Assembly: GCF_015832195.1 (NCBI RefSeq)
Contig: NC_052018.1
Location: forward strand, 111,509,966-111,573,965
From: Motacilla alba alba
Taxonomy: Eukaryota > Chordata > Aves > Passeriformes > Motacillidae
Reading direction: 5' to 3'
DNA length: 64,000 nt
Within the stretch, counting starts at the first letter, position 1; each line of letters opens with the position of its first letter. The notes below the pieces were generated by a model that made no database searches, was not told where the DNA came from, and saw only the letters and a list, made by a program, of their open reading frames with translations. The position numbers and the translations under genes were made by a program. Of this stretch, positions 9,708-22,560 are shown piece by piece.

Positions 9708-12700
9708 GTAAATCTACAGCTACCCTGAGGATTTCACAGAGCACGCCTGCAACCCTGACTCACCTGCGTGTTCCTACACACTGAGAAGAGGCCAGGAACA
9801 AGAAATGACACTTTAGTTATCTCCAAAGAGGGTCCTAAATGCGTAAGATAAAGAGAACATAAATAAATATCTTTGCTAACAGTTTCTTGGAATCTTTTAA
9901 TCTTCCTGGGCTTTATCTTCCCCCCAGAAATGTGTGGAAATGAGTCCTACCTGGGTGCTGGCACCACTTAGAAAGGGATGAGCCACTCAGCTTTGAATAT
10001 TGAGCCTGAGTTTAAATATTGGTTTTGTGTTACAAAGGATTTTGCTGATAAATGCTCCCTACTTTTCCCTAGCTTTAAACTTGCAAAAGTCAGTTTTTAT
10101 CACCTCAAATCACACTAAGACAAAGAGTGCATGTTTAGTTTAGATGCAGACTCGAGATTTTCCTTGACCCTACAGCAAACAAAGCCCAGCCCAGGGCCAG
10201 AAAGAAGAGCACCAGCTGTGAGTGGATTGCTGTCACGGAGCTGGATCCCAGAGTTTCCATGCCCCCTCCCCACACAGTTAAGGAGCAGGGACACCTGAAC
10301 TCGAGAGCAGCATCTCCGTCTGTTTCAGGAGGAGTTTTGACCAAGCCTGGCTGCAGCCCGGGGCTCTCACACTGCAGGGCTGTGTCCTGTGCGAGCCATC
10401 CCAAAACCGAGCTCTGTGATGAGCCGGTGCTCCTGGGCAAGACGTCCCACACATCCAAATCCCCGCACCTGTCTTGCCTCTCAGGAAGCCATGATGGCAC
10501 AGGGTGGTCCTTTTGAGACACCGCTGAGATCCCAAGCCATGCGTCTAAGCAAGGTCACTGTGTCCAAGCCCGTGAGCAGAAGGAAGGCAGGCCATTGGCA
10601 CAAACAGCTTCTTCAATTCCTGTTCTGACTCGAGCTGGTAAGTGCACTTCTGCGCAAGATTAGATCCAAGGGGATCAAACTCTCCCGATGAGGAAATCTG
10701 GAAAGCCCTGCTCTGGATGTGGCAGGCAGGGAAAGGCAAACATTTTGTCTTGAAAAATAAATCTGGCTATACCTCAAATCAATTTTCAAAAGTAGAATAA
10801 CAAAAATAACTCATTAATCTGAGCAACCTGACATCAGCAATGAAAAAGAAATTATTTCTATTGAGAAATTAGTTTTGCTACCCAAGATGAAGGAAGATTT
10901 AGTTGTTTACTGATCTGCTGCTGAACACAGTCCCTCCTTCCTAGCACGCTTGGTGTGAGGGACAGTAGAAAGGACAGTGCAATAAAAAAGGATTTTCCTC
11001 CTCTAACTCTGCTTGATATAGCCCCTGCCAGAGGAATCTACTTGGCCTTGGGTGCTGCAGAATTCTTAAGCACATATTTATCTTTGGGCACATCAGCTGT
11101 ACTTACATGCTTAAAGTAAGCATGTACTCAAGCTTGCTGTTAGATTGGTGCCTTAACATCTTCTGTAAATAACTCACACTGCTTTTTAGAGCTTCAACTT
11201 TTAGTCACGTAGAATGCATTGAACTGAAACTTAACACACACAATCATCATTCCCTATATTCATTTTATATCACTATTTCAGCTGACATTTAGGTTTAGCT
11301 TTTAGCTTCAGCCAAGAAGAAATGCACCTGCTTTGCGGAACATGACATAGTTTGTGTGAGGATCTTTTCTACACGAAAAATAATTAATAGCTGAGAGAGC
11401 AGAGTCCTTTGTGCTTAAAAATAAGGACAGCTTTGCTGTGGGTTTTCTCCTTTGCCACATTTATTCTACGCAAAATTTCAGCTTAATTGTTGAAATGCTT
11501 ACAATAATATTTTAATGCAACTCTCTGTAGTCAGAAGAATAAATTATTATATAGCCCAAAGCTGCACAGAAAGACACAGCACTGAGGGGGAGCAGGAGTG
11601 GTGGTGAATAACCTGTGATAAGAGCCCACTTCTTTGAGCAGTTTGGATAGTTTTGCCACCATTTGTTATTGTCAGCACACATAATTCTGTCAGTGCAGTA
11701 TGAATCCTGGCTGCAGTGAAAAGAATGCCTTCTCCCACCAGTCTGAATAAGATTTCACTCAATTAAAATAATGTGCAAGTATATTGTATGGCATTACATA
11801 GAAAGCTGATGTGCATTAAGTATGAATGCTGGGGTTGGGGGGAGTTATTGTACTAATGCTATTGTTCGCTGAGCAACTATTCCCCAGCATTTAAAAAAGC
11901 AGGGGAAATTAAATACAGAAATCAGAAATAAGTACAATGTTTGATATTACCATACTGAAATTAATGTATTCACAATTTAGACTGTAATTTGCCCTATCGT
12001 ATTTAGTTTCACAGCATCTGAGAGCCCGGAGAGAGAGAGAGAAGTAGATGTAAACACATGGAGAGAGAGCTCCATGCACTGTCTGTGCTGACACACACCT
12101 CCCTCAGACGTTGGGGTGCTATAGATTTCCACAGGGTAAATCCAGGCCATACAGAGCACCAGGGCAGCAGGGAGAAGCTTGGTCTACATGTGGCTGGAGG
12201 CCTGGGATGGAGCAGGTGGGATGCACTGCCATCTCCTCCTGAGCAGTGCCGAGCAGCCCCTCAGCTCGGGGGCGAGATGAGCTGCAGGCTCCTGGTACCC
12301 TGCTTGGTGCTGCCCAGAAATGAAGGGATCTGAACACTCAGGGATGTACAAGGACACAGCCGTGGCCATTCCCACGAGGAAGGCCAAAAGTGCCTTGCAA
12401 TAGGTGTGTCTTAGGCAGCCACTGCACTCAGAGCCAATAAAAGTGAAACTATTCTCTATTAGCTCTTACATTCAATGCCACGCTGCACATCTGTGCATTG
12501 CTTATGAGCAGGACTGAAAAATACCTGTTCCATGGCACTGAGCTTTTAAAGTGTGTGCTCAATGCCTTTCCCAATCTCCAAGGATAGCCTCCTCCTCAGA
12601 TTTACTCATTCAGTGAATATGACGAGGCTAATTACTTTTCCCTGAAGTGATCAGCGCTCGTCTCTAGCACGGACCTCACATTTTTCAGCCTCAGAACTTA

Positions 12701-12940
12701 AAAAAAACAGAAAAGAAACACACAACTGCTTTCAAATCCTAAGACAAAAATCAGTTTGGCAAACAAATTCCCCGCCATGGGCTTTACCAGGCTTTACTCT
12801 TCCATCAAAGCCTCCGTGCACGTAGAAGCCTCTTCGCCACTTTTGACGGGGGGGTTCAGCATTTTCCTGTTACCTTTCCTTCCTGCCAAGCAATCAGGGA
12901 GAACGGCAGGAGGCACCATCAATATGCAAATCGCCGGCAG
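9708..12940. other. Non-coding stretch, possible intron
   Basis: Largely AT-rich with no supported exon. The part at about 11.1-12.0 kb is rich in TAAT/ATTA and low in simple repeats. A short (GA)n lies at 12028-12042. An octamer ATGCAAAT is at 12924-12931, at the edge of the next CpG island. Confidence 0.5.
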
Positions 12941-12944
12941 ATAA

Positions 12945-13210
12945 CTGGTTTCGCTGGTTCCGCCCTGGGAAGCGGCGCCGCCGCCGCGGGGGCATCCGGG
13001 GGGCTCCGCGCCCGAGTCCCGCCGGCCCCGCGGGGCCCCGGAGCGCGGCTCGGCGAGGACGGCGCTCCCCCGAGCCCCACGGCTTCCCCGAGCCCTCCCA
13101 GCCGCCACGCTGCCCCACACGGCTCCCAAAGCGTGCTCCGGGGCTCTCCTGCTCGGGCATTTCTTTGGCAAGGGGTATCCGAGTGCTGTCGCTTCGCCCC
13201 GGGAAGTGCT
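12945..13210. promoter_or_regulatory. Short CpG island
   Basis: About 260 bp of dense CpG in otherwise moderate-GC DNA, with an octamer site just upstream. The open frames across it on the minus strand are Arg/Gly/Ala-rich and look like composition. It could be an alternative promoter. Confidence 0.6.
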
Positions 13211-15350
13211 GGCAGTTTGATGTCGTATATCTCGAGTTAGAAGATGGAGATTTTCCTGCCCCCATCGGCTCACCTGGAGGTGCTCCTAGGCAGGGAGTAG
13301 GAAAAAGTCTGGCTCAGCCCTGAGTGGCATGGCAGACCTGCTCTGGAAAATCTGTGGAGGCTCCCGTGTGGATCCGTATCCAAAGCACACATCCAGGCCC
13401 TCTCTTTCCTAACTCGGCATTTGAGGGATGGGAAGGGAGCCCCTGGTTTCTAAACTAAAATGAAACTGTAATTCACAGGTAAGCATTTGCGAAAGTACAC
13501 GAGCCCATTTTTAAAAATCACAAAGAAACAGATCTCAGGCGGGTTCTGGGTTTGCTCCGCTGGCAGATTCAAAGCAGCGCTGCTCATCACACCAACCTTC
13601 TGCAGGGCATTCATCAAAACCGTGGGGGTATTTTTAAAACCCCACCAAAGTAAACCATACAGCTGATTTATAAGCATTCAGATGTGCAGTAACTCTAGCA
13701 CAAATATCCCTATGAGTATGGTGGTGGCCCCATATAATGCAATAAGACACAATTCAGACCTGTGACTGTCTATCGAATGCATAATATGCTTTTTAAAATT
13801 GCCTGGAAACATATTCATATTGTAAAATCTAATGGTTCAGGTGGAGCTTTTACTCTTGATCAAATAATAAAATTGTTAGAGACCACTCTGTCATCCCATT
13901 GCTCACCAGCCTCCGTGAGGACTGTTTTACATTCCCGTTTAAATAGGACAGGAGAGCAAAAAGGGAAAACATAAACCACAGAAGAGTTACTACAGACATT
14001 AACTTTTAAGCCAGAAAAGCAAAAGAGCTGAGAAAGAAGCTCCATTCCGGGGGAATTGTCTTTGTCACTCTGCATCCACTGAGGTTTCCTGCAGCCAAAG
14101 CCTCTGGACGGCGAATCACATTAGGATAAGGCTGCACTCACTAAGTCCCAGCGGCTGTCTGGGGCAAGGTGTCCTTGTTTGGCCTCCAAAATAGCTCCTT
14201 CCTGTGGATTTAGGTCTGCCAGGGAAGGGGACTGATGTGGACAGACAGCCAGAGCCTGTGGACAGCTGAGACTCCCCGTGGGATGGAGTGGGTGGCGATG
14301 GCCTTGTCTGCGAAAAAGGAATCTGAAGTGCAGACTAGCCATAGTAATGGTGATTACCATTAAAGTGTGGAGCTTTTCATTACTGAAAACTTCAAATAAC
14401 TCTCCTGAACTATATTTGAGACATTTTTTTTTTCATGTTAACTCCGGGTTTGATTGCTGAAAAAGGTTGACTGCTAGAAAAGGAAAACCAGTGCAGTGCA
14501 CAGCAGTGGGGAATCGAAGCCCTTCTTTACCAGAACCCCTGCCATATACGTACTGTCACTCACCTTCCAGACACTCAGTACAACCATTCAATCTATTGAA
14601 TCAAGAGACTGTTTGATCTTATCTGCATCTGTGAGCTGACTGTCAACCTGCTTAGGCTGCATATTAAATCATCTATAGTAGCTGTATCAAGCTGGGATGA
14701 TCTGTTAATTCTAAATTTATTAACCCTTGGAGTGCAGTCATCATGTTTAATCTAGTGTAGCCAGCATTTATTTTACAAGACTAAATCCTTCTTTAAGTCA
14801 TGGCTGTGCTGTAGGTTAAGGAATGGGCGAGGTGGTGGAGCTGGTAACTGGGAACAGCCCCACTTTGATCTCCGTAAGCCAGCTGACAGCACCGCTGCTC
14901 CAAACCCGTATGTGTGCGCTCACGTCACGCTCCTGTGTCCGGGATGGCAGGGGCTGCACATGTGTGTGGACCTAATGGCATTGCCTGGGAGTTTTGCCTG
15001 AGATCAGCCATAAAAGTGGCCTCGAACAATGTCTGAGCCCTGTGTAGGGCCCCGGAGCCCTGTGTGAGCCCTCTCTCCAGGAGGACTTAAAATCAAAAAT
15101 CAAAGTGACGGCAAGCGCCGCAGCACGAGCTGAGGGTGGCTGCAGTTGAGGTCCTGCAAGGAGCTGCCACCAAAGCTCTCCTCTGAGCAGGCTCACGCTT
15201 CTCGGCCCGTAACTGCTGTCCAAAGCAATGAACAAATGTCCTGGGAGTGCTGAGGAGCACGGCCACCAGGGCAGGACACGCGGGAAGGCGGGCGTTCCTC
15301 CCCGCGTACGCGCAAACGCAGCCCCGGCGGCGCGCACGGGTAATTTCATA
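13211..15350. other. Non-coding stretch, nothing specific recognised
   Basis: Mixed AT-rich DNA with no supported exon, RNA gene or named repeat. GC and CpG rise near 15.25-15.35 kb. Confidence 0.5.
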
Positions 15351-16090
15351 GGGATACATCCATCCGCATCAATATGTTAATCTGTTCGTTACACACACGC
15401 GTCTCTCCCTGCCCTTCTCTCCTGTTATCTATTATCTTTGCACATCGCCGATGGTATCAACATATTCACAGCTTTTATTTCAGTCGCAAACTGCTAGGCA
15501 TGCTTCCTTTTTTGGTAATCATGTGCCCGGTATCTCTCTAATGTAGCCTAATAACAATTTTAGCATTCAGATGAAGCGATTTCATTCTGTGACTGCCTTT
15601 TCTATTAGATTTGATTCTGAGAAGCCCCAGTGGGTGCCTCGGAGGCAGAGATCTATCTGTGAGGCTGCAACCGATTCAATAGCAGCCTGAGCTAACCTTG
15701 ACCTTTCCCTAGACCCTGCTCCATCTGGTGCCAGCCTGGTCCCCCCCTTCTCCTCCTCCTTGCTTCACAGTCAGCATTGATCAAGGCGGAATCGAGCGTC
15801 TCTCTCCCTCCAAGGGCTGGGCAGTCGCGGAAAGGACAGCACATTTCAATATATGGAAATGATCGAGCCTCTTATGCAATCATAAATCTACATACAGCCT
15901 CGTGATTTGATATTTCATTCACCTCCAAAGATTCTCACCCTCCCTCCCACCAGCAGGGATTTATAAACTATAAGACAGCAGCTTTCCCCAACACCTGGAT
16001 ATTACAAAGCTTGTTTATCGGGAGCGAACGCCTGGCAATTTCATCCGATTCACTTTGCGGTTTATTTATTATCACTCCGTTGTTTTCCCT
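15350..16090. other. Conserved-looking non-coding block upstream of a CpG patch
   Basis: No open frame of note. The stretch mixes AT-rich words with retained CpGs (near 15400, 15450, 15780 and 16020), has no low-complexity sequence and leads straight into a CpG-rich patch. This is a typical enhancer or alternative-promoter texture. Confidence 0.4.
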
Positions 16091-16545
16091 GCGTGCCTGG
16101 GTTATTTCATTTCTTTCCGGGGGGCTTCGCCCGCACGCCCCCGGCCCTTTCGGGCGGTGGCAGCCGCTGGGACAGGGGCCGGTGGATGCCGCTGCCGTGG
16201 CCCCGAGGGAAGGGGCGGACGGGCTCGGCTCCATCCGCGGCTCGCAGCTCCGCATCCCGCGCCTCTCCGGGAGCGTTTCAGGAGCTGGGGACGAGCGCAG
16301 GCTCCTACGATAAATCAGCGCCCGCCGCTTTGTCACCTTCCCACTTCTGCTCCGTTTTCTTGTCGCCTTCCCCCGCTGCCCCGGTCCCCCCCCCACCCGG
16401 AGCCGCCGGGATGCCCCTGCTCGCTCCTGGGGGCGAGTCCCTCCCCAGCGAGAGCCGGCGTGGCTCTCACCGCCGAGATGCTCCGTGCTGCACCATCCAT
16501 CCCTCTGCTCTCCTTCCTCGCTAGGACGGGCACTTGCAATCAATA
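16090..16545. promoter_or_regulatory. CpG island, about 450 bp
   Basis: CpG-dense sequence with GC boxes. Overlapping open frames exist in several frames on both strands, as expected from base composition. It is a candidate alternative promoter; the direction is unknown. Confidence 0.6.
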
Positions 16546-16570
16546 ATTTTATTTTTCTCCCGAAGAATTC

Positions 16571-16630
16571 TGACGTAACCCCAGTTTCTCGCCGCATACC
16601 AGCCTCGAGATTACATAACCGATTATGTAA
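16571..16630. promoter_or_regulatory. bZIP-type palindrome with nearby CRE-like site
   Basis: TTACATAA (16611-16618) and TTATGTAA (16623-16630) are exact reverse complements separated by CCGA. TTATGTAA is close to the NFIL3/HLF/C-EBP consensus. TGACGTAA, a CRE/ATF-like word, lies at 16571-16578. The cluster sits at the downstream edge of the CpG island. Confidence 0.4.
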
Positions 16631-19459
16631 AATTATAATTGCGGGATAATATATGCAGACTCTAATTATTACCTAGAGTTTCCCGTGTAGCTGTAGCCAG
16701 GCACACAGCACATATGTTAAGAGTCGGTTCTGCAATATTTGCATAGCCAACACTTCTGGCTGGAGACGCGGTGTGGAAAAGGAATGGATAGATATTTGAC
16801 AGTACATATGTATGAGGGAGATGCATTACTTAATAGGAAAAGGTATCTGGAAATACATTCCTCTCTGTTTGGAGGAATTTGTTTTGCTTTATCTCCACGG
16901 GTAGTAAAAAATAATAGGAAGAAACTGTGAATTACGTTGAAAAAAAATAGATATTTTCAATTTGTCAGTTTAATATTACACTTCCTCTCCGCAATACTAC
17001 AAAGATTTAGAACATTTCCAAAACTTTCAGCTCTAATCTGTGCCTCGGGTTTGTTTGGAGGACCTGCCGCCACATGCCAGCTAAAAATGAGTGTCAATTA
17101 ATAATAAAACCCACTCTTCCTTATTCCTGCACGCACATAATTTAACAGGTTTTGAGAAAACCACGGATGTAATGGTGAGAATTTTCCAATGTGTGCAATA
17201 TTAACAGCTTTCATTCTAAAGCACCAAAACTTCCTGGAACAGAACTGCTCAATGTTTTCCCGCTTTTCCCAATGGCCATCTCCACCTGTTATTATACGCC
17301 TAAAATGCAAAGACTATTCAGCTCCTTGAAAAGCAGGGGTTTGTTCTACCAAGAACATAGCTGGTAGAAACAATCTCAGACCAAGGCAGTTCAGGTGAGC
17401 GCACTATTGTTATTATTATTATTATTATTTGTGGCCTGCAAAATTAGAAATAATTTGAAACAAGAAGTGGGAAAGGTTTCTGCTCGTGTTTTCCACCACG
17501 TGAGATGTGACTGGAAAATTTTTGCCACTGCAATGCAACAGGATTCCTAAAGTCTCTAATTTCTGAGCTACCTGAGCAACCCCATAACCTCCACAGAAGT
17601 GCCTGAGCACGGCTTGTTGTTGAAAAGCATATTGTACTTATTAGTAAAATGTGAAATGGCTTAAAAAACAGTTTGAGCTATGAATTGCCATCTGCTCAAT
17701 GGGGAGAAACAGAAAGTAACTGAATACATTTTCTCACCTTTTTTTATAGTAACATAAACAACACTCCAGACCACTATAAACTTGTAGCTGTACCAAAGGC
17801 GTTGGTGCAGTTCATTGTGCTTCAGGTCAGGACTTTGTCCACACTGTTACATGCTGTTTCTTTTAACTCCCTGCAAACGTCCCAAGGTATTTTTTTTCCC
17901 CTCTATTAGCTAAGATGGCCTTTTTAATTTCAGGGATTAAAAGTTTGGTGCCACTGCCCTGATACTGGGCTAGCCTGAGGTCTGTGCGTGCCTTGAGACA
18001 TCAAAATACAGGTAAGGCGGCGTACACAGCTGGTTGTGGCTCCCTGTGTGGGAGGGGAAGAAGGAAGGGTTTATGTTACCCAGCTTGCATGCAGAGCTTT
18101 GCATCACTTGCGTCCATCACAAGAGAAATTCGTCTTTGTCCTCTCTCCTCCCCCAGCCCCCTTTTTGCAGGGAAAACCCGAGGAAGCACTTGGGACTGCT
18201 TCCCCTGGTGTTGAGCTTTGCCAGCGCCACAAGCACATTCCTCCAGCGCCTGCAGACACAGTGACCTTCCCCAGAGCTGCGGGGGCAAGGCCGTGAACTC
18301 GGCTCGGAGCAGGGGAGGCCTCTGCCTGTCCCAGGAGAGCGGCCCTGCAGCAGGGCAGTGCCTGCCCGGGACTCCCTGCGAGCACCTGGGGAAACCATCC
18401 GTGCTGGCAGCTACTGCTCCCCACAAATGCTACAACAGAAAGGACAAAACGACATCTTTTTTTGTTTTCTGCCCAGCCAGGGTGATTTCTTTGCTCTCCT
18501 TCAGCTTTATCCACCTGGGAACGTGGACTTTTTGTCCCGTTTCTTGCCTAACAGCAGCTCAGCTACCCTGCCCCGAACGCTGCTCCTACCACCTGTGGAT
18601 CGGAGGGGAGAGAGTTCCTGGAATCAGGGAGCCATTCCAACCAAAGGGAGGCGGACTGGAAGATCTTAGCTTGGAGTGAGATTCCCAAACAGCACGAGGA
18701 CAAGAGAGCTGTGAATTGTTCAGTTCTGTCCCAAAGGACGAGCACATGTAAGACAGTAACTCTGCAACGCAGAAATTGTCTTCACCTGCCTGTCTGATGC
18801 TTTCTCCTCTCTGAAAGCCTGACTTGTCGAAAGCATCACTTAATAATAACACAAGGAGCAGCTTTTCTGCTCTCTTGGAACTTGGCAGGAGTATAAATAC
18901 GCAGTGAGGGAAAAGAGGAAGCAAAAACTTAACAATAGGAAAGGGAACTGTAATGGTGTAAAGTGGCCTGCACCCCTCATAGCTTAATTTCCACCAAATG
19001 CCCCCAGAAAAGCTGGGCACAGCACCAGCCTCGAGATTGATATGCAAAGCGCGTGAGCTGGTTGCAATAGCTGCACCACAGCGCACGCCTAGGTGTTCTA
19101 CACCTCACACACACATCACCCCCTAGGATTAGGATTCAAATCACCTGTCCTCTGTCGCTAATAAAAGTGAAATATATTAGGGGAAGTTTGAATACGGTGG
19201 CTTGACAGAGCATGTTGTGTCTCACGTGAAAAAAACGTGACAAGCGCATGATCAAAAAGCAGCTCCCATTTTTGTGGCGCAGGATTTTTCTGTTCCAGAG
19301 AGCAAAATGTGTGCCTGGAGACCGGGAGAGCCTGAACCCTTAAAACCCTACAGCCCCTGAGAGTGCAGTGTGAGGTCAGATCAGCACTCACTGCTACAAG
19401 GAAGAAAATCATATGTTTTTATGAGACATCCAGATTTGCTTTTTGCTTTCCTTTTTTAG
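16631..19459. other. Non-coding stretch, possible intron
   Basis: No supported exon. A (TTA)n run lies at 17410-17429. The region around 18.1-18.6 kb is richer in GC and has overlapping open frames on both strands without splice support. Confidence 0.5.
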
Positions 19460-19573
19460 GTGTGCAGAACATCAGCAAAGCATGAGAAGCAGCGCTGTAC
19501 TTCGAGTGGTCCTTCCCCTGCCACAGCAGAACACCACCCTGGGGTGGAAGTTGTCAACACTGCCATGTTTCAG
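19460..19573 (+). CDS. Candidate internal exon, 114 nt (weak)
   Basis: A strong pyrimidine tract ending in cttttttag precedes the stretch, and TTTCAG|gtttgc could be a modest donor. The frame starting on the first base is open for 38 codons (starts VCRTSAKHEKQRC, ends NTAMFQ). Its phase would follow the exon at 9640-9707, which ends on a codon boundary. The donor is weak and the protein is not recognised, so this may be chance or a non-coding exon. Confidence 0.2.
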
Positions 19574-21070
19574 GTTTGCCAGGGCTTCCACTGAAAGCCT
19601 AAGCCATCCTAGCCTAAGATCCAGATCCTGCAAAGGGTTCTGGAAAACAGCCAGCCAGGTAGATGAGCACGTCTCCAGAGAGCTGACATGGCTGGCAGCT
19701 TTTTCAGCCCACCCTGGGCTCTGTTTTTCAGGAAAGCAAGAAGCCAGACAGATTTTAGGGTGGAAAGTGATAAGCAGTGCTCCAAATGAGATGCAAACAA
19801 AGGACAGGGACTTCCAGGCACAACAGGTTATCTTGTTCTGTGTGAATGGCTTCCATTATTGACAGAAGAATGGACATTACCAGTTCAATCCCTATTGGAA
19901 ATCGTGTCCCTTCCCTGACTGAGGGTATAAAACCAGTTCAAAAAGGTAAATCACAGCTCCAGGCGCTGGAGATAGAAATATTGTAAAGCCTGTTCAGTGT
20001 GGATTCATGCAACAAACAGCAAGTGCTTCAAAAATTGCCCCAGCTTCCAGGCAGAGTGCTTTAAGAGGCTTTAAAAAGCCAAATCCCAGGCACCCTCTGG
20101 GAAAGGCCCCATGGAGTTACAACAAATGTGTCTCAAATCTGCCACCTCAACAGGTAACCCCGGTGTTGGTTTCTCTGGAGTGCCCTTTTCTTGCAGAATT
20201 GTCAGGCTGCTGGTGGAGGAAGACAGAAGAGGAAGGACTGAATGTGGCACTGCTTGTGCCACGATCTGCAGATAGCGTGAGGACTTTGCTCCTCAGGACT
20301 GTCCATCTGGCGCCATTCCTGAGCAATAAACGCTCACCCACAAAGTATTTTAAAGCAAACAGTTGCTGTAATGAATACCTTAATACTCCTAATACAATAC
20401 CACAAATAGCAGCTACTATAAAAATACCCACTCTGTGAAAAGAGCCCAAGTTCACAGCCCAGCTCCTTCAGAGAGCAGGAGACAGGACCACAGAGGCTGT
20501 GAGTTTATATCACACGAGGGTGACTTCCTCTGCCACTCACTCTCCAATGATTCCCCGTGGCTAATCCAAGCACACCTGCACACCTTCCAGCAGAAGAGGT
20601 GTTCCAGCAACCCTTGGACCTAATGAAAAGGTGAGCTGGCCACCCAAAATGGGTGTGTGCGCATGGGGGCATGGGGTCAGGCACCACATGTTCTAAAGAA
20701 AAAAACCAAAAAAAGGATTCTATAATTTATCACTTTTTTGTTGTTGTTGTTTGTATCATTTTATTTTGGTTTTGTGTGTGTGTGATCCCTGCACAGATTC
20801 TCTCTCTGCCTTCTTCAAACTTAGAGAAGCAGGGCCACTGAAACAGCCTCAAGAGCAAAATACTATCTCTGATTAATCAGCACACATCGTGCACAAGAGC
20901 AAGAGGAGATTTCATAAGATACCTGGAACAAAAAGTCTTTATCATTTCAGATCAGAATTTGTTTACCAGGGACATTATTTAACCTAAGGAAGACAGGCAG
21001 AAATCTGAAAATCTGCCTTTAATTTACTCTGTTATGATCTGTATTATTGTTCTTGCCGTTCTCTTTTTAG
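19574..21070. other. Non-coding stretch with a (GTT)n microsatellite
   Basis: A T-run followed by GTT units lies at about 20735-20752, and a short GT run near 20775. No exon is supported. Confidence 0.5.
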
Positions 21071-21415
21071 GTGACTTTACAGTAGGCAGGCTTGAGAAAC
21101 ACAGGATGAGCTACTTTGTGGAGAGTTGAATCCTAAGGTCCGAATTCCTGATTTCAATTTTGTTGGTTCCCAACCAGATTCACCCTTTTTTCCTCCTTTT
21201 GAAATGGACTGCTTGACAAATGCAAAATAAGCACTGAAACCAGATGTACATAAGTACTGTACCCAAGGAATGCTTACAGTACCTGAGAAAGAGCACTGTG
21301 TGGAGGGTTTTTTTGTTTGGTTTGGTTGTTAGCATGGTACATCAATTATATTGTGCTGTTTTATATCATTTTACCTTTATGCTTTGGCGTACAATAAAAG
21401 CAGTATCTGTTCATA
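21071..21415 (+). CDS. Candidate terminal exon with short coding end and AATAAA (weak)
   Basis: A very good acceptor (pyrimidine run ending ctctttttag) precedes the stretch. In the frame with two leading bases it encodes DFTVGRLEKHRMSYFVES and then TGA at 21127-21129. An AT-rich sequence follows, with the poly(A) signal AATAAA at 21393-21398 and T/GT-rich sequence after it, as in a normal 3' UTR. The end near 21415 is estimated. If real it is the 3' end of the tentative plus-strand gene or of a long non-coding RNA; its phase does not follow 19460-19573 directly, so another exon would be needed. Confidence 0.3.
21393..21398 (+). terminator. Poly(A) signal AATAAA
   Basis: Exact AATAAA about 265 bases after a candidate stop codon, followed within 30 bases by T/GT-rich sequence that could act as the downstream element. 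Confidence 0.35.
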
Positions 21416-22250
21416 TCCTCATATCTAAAAAAAAGGTGTCTTACATTTTTTAAAATTAAGTGTACCTTCCACTAATCTTATATGTCTTTTCTTTTTCTTT
21501 CATGAAAGCCAAGTGCTGTGTGTGACTGTTTCAGTGAGCCAAATATCTATTGAAAACTCAAATCATTCACTGGCCTCATTTTCTCTAGTTGCTGCATTCA
21601 GATTAATAAACCTGCTTCCTACTTAAGATGAAAAGAGAATTCAGAAACGTTTAGCATCAAGTGAAAAAAGCAGCAAGAAAATGACTAACAGATACCGGGA
21701 CATGGCATATTTATTTTGTCCTGTCAATTATTTTTAAAGAATCCCTTGCTTATGGAGGAAGATTTTTTAAAAACCTGGACTATTAAATAAAGATGTCCAC
21801 AAACAGCAGTTTCTTCATTTTTCCTCATTTTGGAGAAAGTGAACAGTGGGGTGGTTTGGGGTTTTTCACTTGGTATTGTTACACTTTTGCCAGTGCTGCA
21901 AAGAACTCACGTTTCAAGGGTCACAGAATAAACCTGCATAAAGCATTTATGACACTGCAGTGAGGCATTTATGAAGGCGAATTCCCTTACAACATTAGGA
22001 AAACACCAATATCAGACGTTCTCCTCAGCACTTCAAAGCTGCAGCCGGGTGCAAAGTTCCAGAGGTACCAGCTACTCCAGGGTCAGCCGTGGCTCCGAGG
22101 AAGTGCCTTCGGAGGCTGGACCTGGAGGTAATTTCAATGTGTTCTCATCCAGTCATGAGCACACAATCACCTATTGAAAGTGTCTGGCTTGGAGTGCAGA
22201 CAGATGGAGAGCACAGGGGTTAGTACAGCCAGGCCTTGGACTGACCTTTG
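21416..22250. other. Non-coding stretch, nothing specific recognised
   Basis: AT-rich DNA with no supported exon or named repeat. Confidence 0.5.
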
Positions 22251-22560
22251 CAGAGAGAATTAAATCAGTCTGACCTTGTTGTGAAGCCTAAATTATATCC
22301 ATAGACCCCCAAATAATGCATCTTTAATGCATCGCTGCCCTCTTTTTATCAGCCTCTTTACCTCGAGGGTATCTTGTTTGCTAACTACTGATGTTAAATT
22401 GCAGCTATTTATGCTTACATTTGTGACCTCGGTGGACATCTTGTCACATTTTTCATGAGCACTTGAAAAAGTAGAGAAATATTTATATAGAGAGAATTAT
22501 ATAAAACCGAGGTCTGGTTTCACTGCGACATAAAATAAACATTAATAGGAAAAGAAACCT
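22250..22560. promoter_or_regulatory. Conserved-looking block with tandem TAATGCATC
   Basis: TAATGCATC occurs at 22314-22322 and again at 22325-22333, 11 bp apart, which puts both on the same face of the helix. The surroundings are AT-rich with isolated CpGs and no simple repeats. The motif resembles POU/homeodomain sites. Enhancer function is inferred. Confidence 0.35.

Noticed and set aside
17410..17429. (TTA)n run considered as a possible array element
   Set aside because: It is a plain microsatellite; there are no spaced direct repeats, so no CRISPR-like or satellite structure.
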